The position numbers and the translations under genes were made by a program. A DNA stretch of 64,000 nucleotides from Bythopirellula polymerisocia. GTDB lineage: Bacteria; Planctomycetota; Planctomycetia; Pirellulales; Lacipirellulaceae. Location of the stretch: positions 620,898-684,897 of the forward strand of contig NZ_SJPS01000002.1 of assembly GCF_007860015.1 (NCBI RefSeq), written 5' to 3'. The notes beneath the pieces were generated by a model. The model had not been told where the DNA came from. It ran no database searches and saw only the letters and a program-made list of their open reading frames with translations. The stretch's first letter is position 1; every line of letters starts with the position of its first letter. Positions 18,633 to 27,892 of the stretch are shown here, piece by piece.

Positions 18633-19576
18633 CGCAGGTCCGATCGCGGGTTCTGAGAATATTTCTTCAGCGACTCCAGGATACTCTGGCGGTCGGAAGC
18701 TTCCAAATCTTTCGGCAAGATGATTTGTACTTCGGCAAAAAGGTCTCCCGGCTCACCATCGGCTGGACGAACCCCTTGGCCTTTCGCGCGGAGCTTGCTT
18801 CCACTCGATGTGCCGGGAGGGAGGGTCAGCGAAATCGTGCCATGGGGAGTCGGCACGTCGATCTTGCCACCACCAATTGCCTCAGCAAGTGTGATCGGCA
18901 CACGTATGTCCAGCCGATTCCCCTGCCGGCGAAAATTAGGATGAGGCGCGACGTCCACTCGGATAAGGATGTCACCCGCAGGACCACCCATCGGACTGGG
19001 ATCCCCTTTGCCACGCAGGCGAATTTTCTTGCCCGACGCAATGCCCGCCGGAATCTTCACTCGCAGCGACTCAGTTTGCCCATCTGCGCGTCGCAGCGAT
19101 ATCTCTGCTTCCCCTCCAAGCACCGCCGTCGCAAAGGAAACCGTGAGTGCATGTTCAATATTGCTGCCGCGCGTCGGGGCACTACGTTTGTTGCGTTGCT
19201 TGAAGGTCTTGAACAGATCAGCAAAGCCACCTCCTCCCGGCTCCGCGCCTCCGCCGAACAGGTCTTCCAGATTGATGTCGAAACCTTCTGGCCCCCCCGG
19301 CCCGCCGCCCGCCCCAGGCCACGCACCAGGTCGCGGGCCTGCCCCGCCACCCACTGTCTCATAGGCACTCCCATAGCGATCATACAATTCACGCTTCTGG
19401 GCATCGTTCAGCACATCGAAAGCCTCTTGGACCTTCTGAAACTTCTCCTTGGCTTTGGTGTCGCCTGGGTTCAGGTCGGGATGGTGCTTGCGAGCCATTT
19501 GGCGGTACGCCTTGCGGATTTCATCCTGCGAAGCCTGCCGAGTTACGCCCAGTGTTTCGTAATAGTCATCTGCCAT
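18626..19576 (-). CDS. DnaJ/CbpA-type co-chaperone (J domain plus C-terminal domain, no zinc finger)
   Basis: 316 residues. The N-terminal J domain (about 5-70) carries the essential HPD at 32-34 within ARKHHPDLNPGD. A Gly/Pro-rich linker (about 80-115) is followed by two DnaJ C-terminal substrate-binding subdomains (about 140-300). The four CxxCxGxG zinc-finger repeats of DnaJ are absent, so this is the type II (CbpA-like) class that delivers substrates to DnaK. It is the first gene of an operon with a small membrane protein, rnpA and yidD. No dnaK or grpE is nearby. Confidence 0.9.
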   Translation of the reverse strand: MADDYYETLGVTRQASQDEIRKAYRQMARKHHPDLNPGDTKAKEKFQKVQEAFDVLNDAQKRELYDRYGSAYETVGGGAGPRPGAWPGAGGGPGGPEGFDINLEDLFGGGAEPGGGGFADLFKTFKQRNKRSAPTRGSNIEHALTVSFATAVLGGEAEISLRRADGQTESLRVKIPAGIASGKKIRLRGKGDPSPMGGPAGDILIRVDVAPHPNFRRQGNRLDIRVPITLAEAIGGGKIDVPTPHGTISLTLPPGTSSGSKLRAKGQGVRPADGEPGDLFAEVQIILPKDLEASDRQSILESLKKYSQNPRSDLRW

Positions 19577-19756
19577 TTTTCAATAGGTATTGAGCTTATG
19601 TTAAGTTAGTTTACGAGAGTTCCATTCTACTCGTCGGAGCCGAGATGGGTAGCGGCAACGTAAGTCGTCACGCGTGCTAGACTTCTGATAAGCGAATTCT
19701 GGTACTTTTTGCATTCTCGGTAAAAAATGCGGCCCAAACCGGTTGAGAAAACCCCA

Positions 19757-21283
19757 ATGATACGCACCGCTGTTCATCTGCTTGCTCCTTCAATGCTGAC
19801 GTTGATAATGGTCAGTATCGTGTCGGGTGCCAGTTACGACGGCATCCTGACTATCAATGTCGCTGACGAACAGACGGGCAAACCGCTGGCAGTTCGCATG
19901 GAACTGCGAAATTCCCGTGGGAAGCCGGTGCGCGTGCGACCGGAGGGAGCGGTTGTCCTCGACGATTATCTCGTCTTCGATGGCTCGATCACCTTGGAAT
20001 TGAAAAAAGGGAACTACGAATTCTTTGTAGAAGCAGGACCCGAATTCGAAACTCGGAAAGGTCATTTCACGATCGACCGCCACGCCGAAGACTCCACCGA
20101 CCTCAAGTTGGCACGACGAGTGAACATGCAAAACGAAGGATGGTGGGCAGCTGACTTGGACGTCTCACAAGAATTTGAAAACATGCCACTGCTGATGCGC
20201 GCCGCAGGACTTGACTATATTCCCGTCACTGTCTCTGCCAATAATCACGGCAAGTGTAGTGAGATGAAGCTGCGAGGCAATGAACCCTTGTCATCCCTCT
20301 CGCCACCGCTGTTTGGCCCCTGGGCTACGCTCGACAATCGTCGAGGTGGCGGATTGATCCTGATTGCTGAGGAAACCCCTTACCCGGTTTGTGCGGCGGA
20401 TGCCGATGAACCCTCTCTCGAAGTACTTCGTTCAGCTTCAGAGCAAGGGGACCAAATAATAGCACTTAGCCCTTTTGCCTGGGACCTACCACTCTGGATC
20501 GCCACAGGAAAACTTGATGCCATCCAGTTAATCCACCGGCATGCGCTCGTGGACAAAGTCATTGATAATGAGGAAGGGGGATATCGCCGGGACAAGAAGT
20601 TCTATCCCGGTGCAATGGGCAACGGGCGCTGGAGCGAGGCGATCTACCATCATTTGCTCAATTGTGGTTTACAGATCCCGCCAGTCGCTGGGAGTGGTTC
20701 GGGAATCAACGGTAATCCTGTGGGCACCAACCGGGTTTATGCCTGGTGCGAACGAGAATTCTCCCGTGAAGCCTGGTTTGACGCGCTCCGTGCGGGACAA
20801 GTCATGGTGACCAATGGTCCCTTGCTACGGACTAACGTCGAAGGCCACCCGCCAGGACATGTGTTTTCCCTTGGAGCGGGGGAATCGCACGACTTCCAGA
20901 TCTCGCTGAGTCTCACTTTTTATGAAAAAGCAGCAGTCGAGTATCTGGAAATCCTGAAAGATGGCCATGTCGTCCACCAAATACGACTGCGGGATCTCGC
21001 ACAAAATCAAGGACGGTTGCCACTGTTAACATTCAATTCCAGCGGTTGGTTTGCCGTTAGGGCAATGACGAGCAACACGAAAAACTACCAATTCGCCACC
21101 ACGGGCCCGTACTACGTGCAGTCTGAGTATCAACCCCGTGTTAGCCGACGTAGTGTGCAATTCTTTCTCGATTGGCTGGATGTTGCTGAGCGAGAATTTG
21201 CAGGAGATCAAGCAGCCACTAATGAGATCAAGGCGGCACGCCCTTTTTGGCTAGTTTTGCTAGAGAAGGCGAACACCGAGTGA
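19757..21283 (+). CDS. Secreted PHP/CehA-like protein with degenerate metal site
   Basis: About 508 residues starting with a signal peptide (MIRTAVHLLAPSMLTLIMV...SGA). An N-terminal carboxypeptidase-regulatory-like beta domain (about 20-120) is followed by a PHP-like part starting GWWAADLDVSQEF. In CehA/McbA-type phosphoesterases this position reads DLHVHT, so the first two metal histidines are lost here. VTVSANNHG stands where ITDHN is expected, and VAGSGSGINGNP resembles the later PHP loop. The fold is probably retained but hydrolysis is doubtful. An in-frame ATG also exists at 19727. It stands alone between the dnaJ-like gene (divergent) and ppk1 (convergent). Confidence 0.6.
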   Translation: MIRTAVHLLAPSMLTLIMVSIVSGASYDGILTINVADEQTGKPLAVRMELRNSRGKPVRVRPEGAVVLDDYLVFDGSITLELKKGNYEFFVEAGPEFETRKGHFTIDRHAEDSTDLKLARRVNMQNEGWWAADLDVSQEFENMPLLMRAAGLDYIPVTVSANNHGKCSEMKLRGNEPLSSLSPPLFGPWATLDNRRGGGLILIAEETPYPVCAADADEPSLEVLRSASEQGDQIIALSPFAWDLPLWIATGKLDAIQLIHRHALVDKVIDNEEGGYRRDKKFYPGAMGNGRWSEAIYHHLLNCGLQIPPVAGSGSGINGNPVGTNRVYAWCEREFSREAWFDALRAGQVMVTNGPLLRTNVEGHPPGHVFSLGAGESHDFQISLSLTFYEKAAVEYLEILKDGHVVHQIRLRDLAQNQGRLPLLTFNSSGWFAVRAMTSNTKNYQFATTGPYYVQSEYQPRVSRRSVQFFLDWLDVAEREFAGDQAATNEIKAARPFWLVLLEKANTE

Positions 21284-21304
21284 ACTGCAACTAAAAGAAA
21301 GAAG

Positions 21305-23491
21305 CTATTCGGCTTTCGCCATATCCTTCGTTTCTGATTCTTTAGCCTGCCCGTTCATGGGCTCCTCTACAGCGACGGCTCGATTTTCGGCGGCAACGGG
21401 TGGCAATCCGAGTAACTCATACTGCGCTCGATACTCCGTGTTCCCCGGCGAAACGACCGGACGAACATAGGATCCGTCAGCCATGAGAATACGGGAGCGA
21501 GTGTTATCACGTAGGTAGGTTGGAATAATTTCTTCAATGATCCGTTTTCGTAATTCGGGGGCTTCAACCGGAAACATAACTTCAACTCTGCGATCAAAAT
21601 TCCGCGGCATCCAGTCGGCACTAGAGAGAAACACTTTCGCCTTGCTGCCCTCTCCGAACACCAAAATACGACTATGCTCCAGAAATCGATCAACGATGCT
21701 CCTGACCTGGATAGTTTCCGAAATCCCTGGCAGTCCGGGCCGTAAGCAGCAGATCCCTCGGATCACCAATTCAATAGGCACACCCGCCTGGCTGGCAATG
21801 TAAAGTGATTCGATGGTCTCTCGATCAACGAGCGAATTCAGTTTTGCGAAGATGCTACACTTCTTCCCAGCTCGAGCGCGTTCGGTCTGCTCTTGGATGA
21901 GTTCAATCGTAAGCCGGTGCAAATCTACGGGAGCAAGGATGAGCTTTTGCCACTCATGCCCTTGGGAATAGCCTGTCAGGAAATTGAACAAGGCGGAAGC
22001 ATCTTCGGCGAATTCTTTGTCGGACGTGAATAGACCCAGGTCCGTATAGAGTCTGGCCGTGGTTGGGTTGTAGTTGCCCGTGCTGAGATGGACGTAACGA
22101 CGTACCTTCTTACCTTCTTGACGTACTACCATAGCCAGTTTGCTATGAGTTTTGAGGTCCATAAACCCGTACACTACATGCACTCCGGCACGTTCCATTT
22201 GCCGTGCCCAAATGATGTTATTCGCTTCGTCAAATCTGGCCTTCAATTCAACGAGTGCTGTAACCTGCTTACCATTCTCGGCGGCTTTGATCAGGGCCCG
22301 CACAATGGGACTGTCACCACTGGTGCGGTAGAGGGTTTGCTTAATCGCCAAGACATCAGGATCCTCAGCGGCTTCCTCGATGAATCGCACCACCGGATCG
22401 AAGGAGTCGAAAGGGTGATGCAGCAGTATGTCATGTTGCGCTATCTCAGATAGCATTCCCTCGCCACGGCGCAGTCGAACCGGCTGACGAGGTATCAAAG
22501 GAGGATCTCGGAGGGCGTCTTTTTCAACCAGCCGAATCAGATCCCACATGCACGTCATATCGAGCATGCCCTGCACGTGATACACATCCGAATAAACGCG
22601 ACCATCTACCTCGTCACGAACGTGTAAGCTCTCTTCATTGACAAGCATCTCCAAGAGATCCTCCCCCATGCCCGCCTGCACCTCGAGCCGAACGGCTTCC
22701 GACTGCTGCCGCACTCGAAGCCGCAATTCGATCGCACGGAGCATGTCATCGGCCTCTTGCTCTAACACGTCGATGTCCATATCGCGAGTCATCCGGAAAG
22801 TCGCGTGATGCGATATCTCATAGCCGCCAAACAGTTCCGGCAATTTTGCTGCTAGCAGATCCTCCAGCATGATGTATTTGTTTTCGCCAGGTTCTCCTAG
22901 GTCCACGAAGCGGGGAAGCACTGTCGGCAATTGAACTACGGCAAACAAATCTGCCGGCCCAAATCCTTTCGACCGATGCAAAAGGGCAACCAAGTAAAGC
23001 CCTCGATTGTGAAACCGCGGGCTGGGATGACTGGGGTCAATTGCCATCGGTGTGAGTACGGGGAACGCTCGTTGCCGAAAGAACTCATTGATCAACTTGC
23101 GCTGCGATTTATCGAGATCCTTCTCGGCTAGGATGTGTACATCATTTTGCGCAAGCTCCGGCAGGATAGCATCATTGAGGCATGCATACTGATCGACGAC
23201 TAATTGGCGCGTGCGTTCTGTGATACGCTGTAGTTGAGCCAAAGGAGTGAATCCATCTGCGGAAACATCTTGAGGTGCGACACCACCAAACGCCTGTTCA
23301 CGCAATCCCGCCACGCGAACCATAAAGAATTCGTCCAGATTAGAGCTGAAAATTGCCAGGAACTTAGCGCGTTCCATGAGCGAATTCGATGAGTCTTGGG
23401 CCTCTTCAAGAACGCGTGCGTTAAATTCCAGCCAGCTCAATTCGCGGTTGATAAAATGTTCGTGTTGAAAAGTTGGTATCGAGGTGCTCAT
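21305..23491 (-). CDS. ppk1: Polyphosphate kinase 1
   Basis: Ppk1 reversibly polymerises the gamma phosphate of ATP into polyphosphate. About 728 residues, normal for the family. The N-terminus INRELSWLEFNARVLEEA and SSNLDEFFMVRVAGL are typical. The catalytic core includes DVLAIKQTLYRTSGDSPI, VELKARFDEANNI, and the conserved-histidine segment YVHLSTGNYN followed by TARLYTDLGLFT. SADWMPRNFDRRVEVMFPV stands near the end. A Glu/Lys-rich tail follows. The ATG at 23491 is preferred over the TTG at 23506. Confidence 0.95.
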   Translation of the reverse strand: MSTSIPTFQHEHFINRELSWLEFNARVLEEAQDSSNSLMERAKFLAIFSSNLDEFFMVRVAGLREQAFGGVAPQDVSADGFTPLAQLQRITERTRQLVVDQYACLNDAILPELAQNDVHILAEKDLDKSQRKLINEFFRQRAFPVLTPMAIDPSHPSPRFHNRGLYLVALLHRSKGFGPADLFAVVQLPTVLPRFVDLGEPGENKYIMLEDLLAAKLPELFGGYEISHHATFRMTRDMDIDVLEQEADDMLRAIELRLRVRQQSEAVRLEVQAGMGEDLLEMLVNEESLHVRDEVDGRVYSDVYHVQGMLDMTCMWDLIRLVEKDALRDPPLIPRQPVRLRRGEGMLSEIAQHDILLHHPFDSFDPVVRFIEEAAEDPDVLAIKQTLYRTSGDSPIVRALIKAAENGKQVTALVELKARFDEANNIIWARQMERAGVHVVYGFMDLKTHSKLAMVVRQEGKKVRRYVHLSTGNYNPTTARLYTDLGLFTSDKEFAEDASALFNFLTGYSQGHEWQKLILAPVDLHRLTIELIQEQTERARAGKKCSIFAKLNSLVDRETIESLYIASQAGVPIELVIRGICCLRPGLPGISETIQVRSIVDRFLEHSRILVFGEGSKAKVFLSSADWMPRNFDRRVEVMFPVEAPELRKRIIEEIIPTYLRDNTRSRILMADGSYVRPVVSPGNTEYRAQYELLGLPPVAAENRAVAVEEPMNGQAKESETKDMAKAE

Positions 23492-23651
23492 GACAGGACG
23501 AATCAATAGGCAATTGGCTGAACAAAGACGTATAACCCCTCAATTGTAGCTTCCGCATGTGAAGAAGCGAGGAGGAAGTTTACCTGAAAAGATAGAGAAA
23601 GGACTGAAAATCGGCCTCAGGACCAGTTTCTGCCACTCATAGTAAGCAGTT

Positions 23652-25577
23652 TTATACCGGTGCATGATTCGAGTTTCGACGAGCATCTCGAGCCGAAGGA
23701 CCCAGAATTTCCTCTATCTCTTTCGTGTCAAGCATTTCTCGATCGAGAAGTGCTTGAGAAAGTGCTTCAAGTTTGCTGGCATGCTCTGTGAGTAGAAGAT
23801 TCGCGCTGTCGGCAGCGGAATGAAGGATTTTGGCAACTTCTTCGTCAATGATTTGAGCCGTTCGCTCACTAAACGTGCGATGCTCATGGGCCATCTCTCG
23901 CCCAAGAAAGGGATGTTCTTCACCATTACTGTAGGCCACTGGGCCTAGTCGCTCGCTCATACCCCAGCGTGTCACCATGCGTCGAGCCAAATCCGTTGCT
24001 CGCTTCAGATCGCTCTCAGCACCGGCACTGAATTCATCAAATTGAATCTTCTCTGCGGCTCGTCCGGCCAGTGCCATCGTCAATGTCGCAATCATCTGAC
24101 TTTGGCTAGTGTTGTAACGATCCTCTTCGGGAACAAGTTGTGTCACACCCAGTGAACGACCTCGAGGAATAATTGTCACTTTGTGGACAGGCTCACAATC
24201 TGGCACTAACCAGGCGACAAGCGCATGTCCAGCTTCGTGGTACGCGACGAGTTTCTTTTCGTCGGCTGTAAGGATTTCCTCGCGTGCGGAACCCATCAGG
24301 ATCTTGTCCCGAGCGTATTCAAAATCCTCCGGGCCGACCTTATCCTTGTCGTGCCGAATTGCCCATAGGGCGGCTTCGTTGACCAAATTCCGAATGTCGG
24401 CCCCCGTAAGACCCGAAGTCGCACGAGCTAGCTTTTCGAAATCGACGTCTTCCGTGAGCGGAACTTTCTGACTGTGTAACTCAAACAGTTCTTGACGTCC
24501 CTTTACGGTTGGCCGATCGACGGTGATATGGCGATCGAAACGCCCCGGTCGAAGTAAAGCTGGATCAAGCACATCGGGACGATTCGTGGCAGCTAGAACG
24601 ATTACGGTCGAAGTAGGACTAAATCCGTCCATCTCGCTGAGGATCTGATTGAGTGTTTGCTCACGCTCATCGTGCCCGCCACCCAGTCCAGCCCCTCGCT
24701 GTCGGCCAACAGCGTCGATTTCGTCGATAAACAGAATGGCCGGTGAATTATCTTGAGCAGTCTTAAACATGTCACGAACACGCCCAGCCCCGACACCCAC
24801 AAACATTTGAATGAACTCGGAACCATTGATCGAGAAGAAAGGGACACCCGCTTCGCCTGCGACGGCTCTCGCGAGTAGGGTCTTCCCCGTGCCAGGTGGA
24901 CCCATCAGCAGAACGCCCTTGGGAACCTGGGCACCAAGCCGTTGAAACCTGGGAGCATCTTTGAGGTACAAAACGATCTCTTCGAGGTCCTTTTTGACGC
25001 CCGAGAGCCCCGCAACGTCCGAGAAAGAAATCTTGGTATCGCTGGCTTCGTATCGACGCGCAGGGCTTTTGGTGACTCCACCCAACATGCCTCCGCCGAG
25101 CATTTGGTCCCTTGTGCGTCTCATCATGCTCCAGGCAAACACGATCAACAGTCCCATTCCCACAAGTGAGATGAGGAAGAAGACGTCGTCGTAATTGGCC
25201 GGATCTTCTGCGGTAACCTCTACTTTTTTCGAACGAAGCTCGGCAAGCCAATCCTCCCCTACCTGCTCTGGCAAGGTGCACTTAAACTGTTTGATTGGCT
25301 CCTGCTTTTCGTCGGCAGGAGTCTGGCGATCGATCGGCTGTGGCACGACTCCTTCACGGAATTCTCCTACCACATTATTCTTGGAGATCTTGATCTGTGC
25401 GACGTTGCCCGCTTCGACTTCTTCAATCAACTGACTATAAGAAATCGTCGTTTCATCTCTCCAGGTGGAGAGGATCAGAAACACAGACGCGATTGCCAAC
25501 AGTGATAGAGTAAACCACTGCAGCGGCCTGCGCGGTTGCGGAGTTTTTTTGGCGCGGTCTTCTTGCGGTTCGTTCAT
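23652..25577 (-). CDS. ftsH: ATP-dependent zinc metalloprotease FtsH
   Basis: A membrane-anchored AAA+ protease that degrades misfolded membrane proteins and regulators. 641 residues with two membrane helices (about 20-37 and 131-150) around a periplasmic domain. Walker A GPPGTGKT is at 226-233, Walker B FIDEID at 283-288 and the second region of homology around RPGRFDR. The zinc site HEAGH is at 447-451. The C-terminal tail ends in a basic, Asn-rich stretch. A gap of 87 bases separates it from the upstream MORN-type gene. Confidence 0.96.
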   Translation of the reverse strand: MNEPQEDRAKKTPQPRRPLQWFTLSLLAIASVFLILSTWRDETTISYSQLIEEVEAGNVAQIKISKNNVVGEFREGVVPQPIDRQTPADEKQEPIKQFKCTLPEQVGEDWLAELRSKKVEVTAEDPANYDDVFFLISLVGMGLLIVFAWSMMRRTRDQMLGGGMLGGVTKSPARRYEASDTKISFSDVAGLSGVKKDLEEIVLYLKDAPRFQRLGAQVPKGVLLMGPPGTGKTLLARAVAGEAGVPFFSINGSEFIQMFVGVGAGRVRDMFKTAQDNSPAILFIDEIDAVGRQRGAGLGGGHDEREQTLNQILSEMDGFSPTSTVIVLAATNRPDVLDPALLRPGRFDRHITVDRPTVKGRQELFELHSQKVPLTEDVDFEKLARATSGLTGADIRNLVNEAALWAIRHDKDKVGPEDFEYARDKILMGSAREEILTADEKKLVAYHEAGHALVAWLVPDCEPVHKVTIIPRGRSLGVTQLVPEEDRYNTSQSQMIATLTMALAGRAAEKIQFDEFSAGAESDLKRATDLARRMVTRWGMSERLGPVAYSNGEEHPFLGREMAHEHRTFSERTAQIIDEEVAKILHSAADSANLLLTEHASKLEALSQALLDREMLDTKEIEEILGPSARDARRNSNHAPV

Positions 25578-25664
25578 TCAAATCCTGGAAAGATTCTTTC
25601 ATAAATAAACTTGTGAACAAATTCCAACTGGTAAACCTGAGTCTGCATATCCAGCCCAAGGTCA

Positions 25665-26366
25665 TCATTTAGAATCTTGATCGAATCTCTCTGTCGATTT
25701 CCGCTGGCCTTTTTCGAAAGTAGCCTCCCCAATCTTTTTGCCGGTTTCATCGTACTCTGTTGCAACGCCATCGAGCAAACCAGCGACGAAATTGGTTTGC
25801 TGCCTTATTGTCCCATCAGAATAGTAGGTGGTTCGCTCCCCATCGAAATTGCCATCCACAATCGCCGCCTTAGCCTTGGGGGTCTTGCCATCCTCATAGT
25901 AAGAAATCCATTCGCCATGACGCACACCATTTTTATATGATTGTACAGCTTCTAACGTGCCGTCAGCGCGATAGATTTCAATCTTGCCGTCCGGCTTGCC
26001 GTTTTTGAACTCGACACTCTTACTAAGTTGACCATTGGGATGCCAGTAGTCCCACGTACCCGAGATGACACCATTCTCATATTTCCCTTCGCAAAATTTC
26101 TGACCATCTGGATAGTATTCGATATAAGTACCGTCACTGACAACCGTGTCGTCAGACAGCAACGCTTCTTCGCGTTCCATCCGAAACTGTCCATCTTCAT
26201 ATTTTCCTTGTGCCTTACGATGCGTGACAACTGATGGAGGCGGTTCTTCGGCAGGTTCCTCAAGATATACGGGTTCCGATTTCGGCGTTTGTGCCATCAA
26301 TCCAGGCACAAATAGAAACATCCAAGCTAACCCTATGCCTGGGAGGAGATGTTTGAAATAGCTCAT
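25665..26366 (-). CDS. Exported MORN-variant (YwqK-type) repeat protein
   Basis: About 233 residues with an N-terminal signal peptide (HLLPGIGLAWMFLFVPGLMAQ). The rest is a row of about seven MORN-like repeats of 20-23 residues, such as GTYIEYYPDGQKFCEGKYENG, GTWDYWHPNGQLSKSVEF and GEWISYYEDGKTPKAKA. Such repeats are annotated as YwqK-type antitoxins in some genomes, but no toxin partner is visible. A secreted binding or scaffold role is more likely. The ATG at 26366 is chosen; one at 26372 is two codons upstream. Confidence 0.75.
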   Translation of the reverse strand: MSYFKHLLPGIGLAWMFLFVPGLMAQTPKSEPVYLEEPAEEPPPSVVTHRKAQGKYEDGQFRMEREEALLSDDTVVSDGTYIEYYPDGQKFCEGKYENGVISGTWDYWHPNGQLSKSVEFKNGKPDGKIEIYRADGTLEAVQSYKNGVRHGEWISYYEDGKTPKAKAAIVDGNFDGERTTYYSDGTIRQQTNFVAGLLDGVATEYDETGKKIGEATFEKGQRKSTERFDQDSK

Positions 26367-26555
26367 ATGCAATATTCCTATGCAAAGTAACTCACAACGT
26401 TAATGGAGAATTATCTTAAGAGGACAAAAGTGCCCAACAAATTAGTATGATCTGATCTCTTCTACGAAAGTCCGAGGGACATGGTTCCTTCGCCACAATT
26501 CTGGCCAACCGGGTAATCCTGTAGGGAATGAATGGATTAGCATGATTTCCTTGCG

Positions 26556-27839
26556 TCAAACATGCCATCCAGCACGCAGGCACGCGTCTTTTTCGACAAC
26601 AAGGATTCCATCGCGAAGCGAGCATACGTCACTCACTTCGCAGTCAGGCCGATCTCCAGGATTCACGACTTGGGAACCCGGGCCGATACGGCAATTCTTG
26701 TCGACAATCGCTTTCTCAATGAGTGTGCCATCCCCGATCCCAATGGCAGGCCACTCGTCGGTATGTTTGGTTGCACCTGGCGATTCATAAAAGTCTGCTC
26801 CCATGATAATCGAATCGCGGATGGTCACATTACGGCCAATTCTGCAGCGAAGACCAATGACACTGTTCACGATGTGCGCACCAGGTTCAATGATGCAACC
26901 ATCGGCTACTAAACTGCTCTCAATTGTTGAGCCATCAACTCGAGTTGGCGGCAAAAAACGGGGGCGTGAATAGATTACCGCTGAAGAGGTCGCCAATTCG
27001 AAAGGTGCATCCGGCAAAGTCAGCTGCAAATTCGCTTCGAAAAAGGACCGAATTGTGCCGATATCTTCCCAGTAACCATCAAACAGATGCAACTGAACTT
27101 TGCGGGTTCCAATCGAAGTGGGAAACACTTCCCTGCCAAAATCATGGTGGTCTGTATTTTCCAATGCTGCCGTCAACACATCCACATTAAATATATAGAT
27201 CCCCATGCTTGCCAAGCAATCGCGGCCAAGACTGGACACACCGTGAGCATCGATCCATGCCGGCGAAGTACGGACTGAGTTCAATTCTTCTTCACTCTTG
27301 GGTTTCTCTGCAAATCGAATCACACGGCCCGAATCGTCGGCCCGCATGATACCTAGCCCGGAAGCCTCGTGGCTATGCACTGGCTTGGCGGCAATCGTAA
27401 TATCAGCCCCTGATTCTCGGTGAGTCTTGAGCATCTCCGCAAAATCCATGCGATAAAGTTGATCGCCAGAGAGAATGACAACGTACTTCGTACCTGGCTG
27501 CGTGATATAACGCAAATTCTTCCGCACGGCATCAGCGGTGCCTTGATACCAATCGGTCCCTTCAGCCATCGTTTGCTGGGCTGCAAGGATTTCGACAAAC
27601 CCAGCACTAAAATTGTCGAATCGATAGGTACCACGAATGTGTCGGTGCAAGCTCACTGAAAGAAACTGGGTCAGCACATAAATGCGATTCAGGCCACTAT
27701 TGAGGCAATTTGACAAGGGAATATCAATGAGTCGATACTTTCCCGCCAGCGGGACCGCCGGTTTGGACCGATATTTGGTCAACGGCATCAATCGGGAACC
27801 TTGGCCTCCTCCAAGAACAACGGCAATCGTATTTCGCAT
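26556..27839 (-). CDS. glgC: Glucose-1-phosphate adenylyltransferase
   Basis: GlgC makes ADP-glucose for glycogen synthesis. 427 residues. The N-terminal nucleotidyltransferase domain shows VVLGGGQGSRLMPLT, SKPAVPLAGKYRLIDIP, EGTDWYQGTADAVRKN and VILSGDQLYRMDF, all typical. The last quarter is a left-handed beta-helix of hexapeptide-like repeats. No glycogen synthase or branching gene is in the window. It is followed on the same strand by the MORN gene, after 190 bases. Confidence 0.95.
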   Translation of the reverse strand: MRNTIAVVLGGGQGSRLMPLTKYRSKPAVPLAGKYRLIDIPLSNCLNSGLNRIYVLTQFLSVSLHRHIRGTYRFDNFSAGFVEILAAQQTMAEGTDWYQGTADAVRKNLRYITQPGTKYVVILSGDQLYRMDFAEMLKTHRESGADITIAAKPVHSHEASGLGIMRADDSGRVIRFAEKPKSEEELNSVRTSPAWIDAHGVSSLGRDCLASMGIYIFNVDVLTAALENTDHHDFGREVFPTSIGTRKVQLHLFDGYWEDIGTIRSFFEANLQLTLPDAPFELATSSAVIYSRPRFLPPTRVDGSTIESSLVADGCIIEPGAHIVNSVIGLRCRIGRNVTIRDSIIMGADFYESPGATKHTDEWPAIGIGDGTLIEKAIVDKNCRIGPGSQVVNPGDRPDCEVSDVCSLRDGILVVEKDACLRAGWHV

Positions 27840-27892
27840 GAGAAGCAGGGCCTTATCAAAAAAAACAATACGTTTCAGTAACGGAAAGGGAC

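Noticed and set aside
18527..19609. Plus-strand frame of 360 codons
   Set aside because: It is antisense to the dnaJ-like gene, which carries the HPD motif and a normal domain order.
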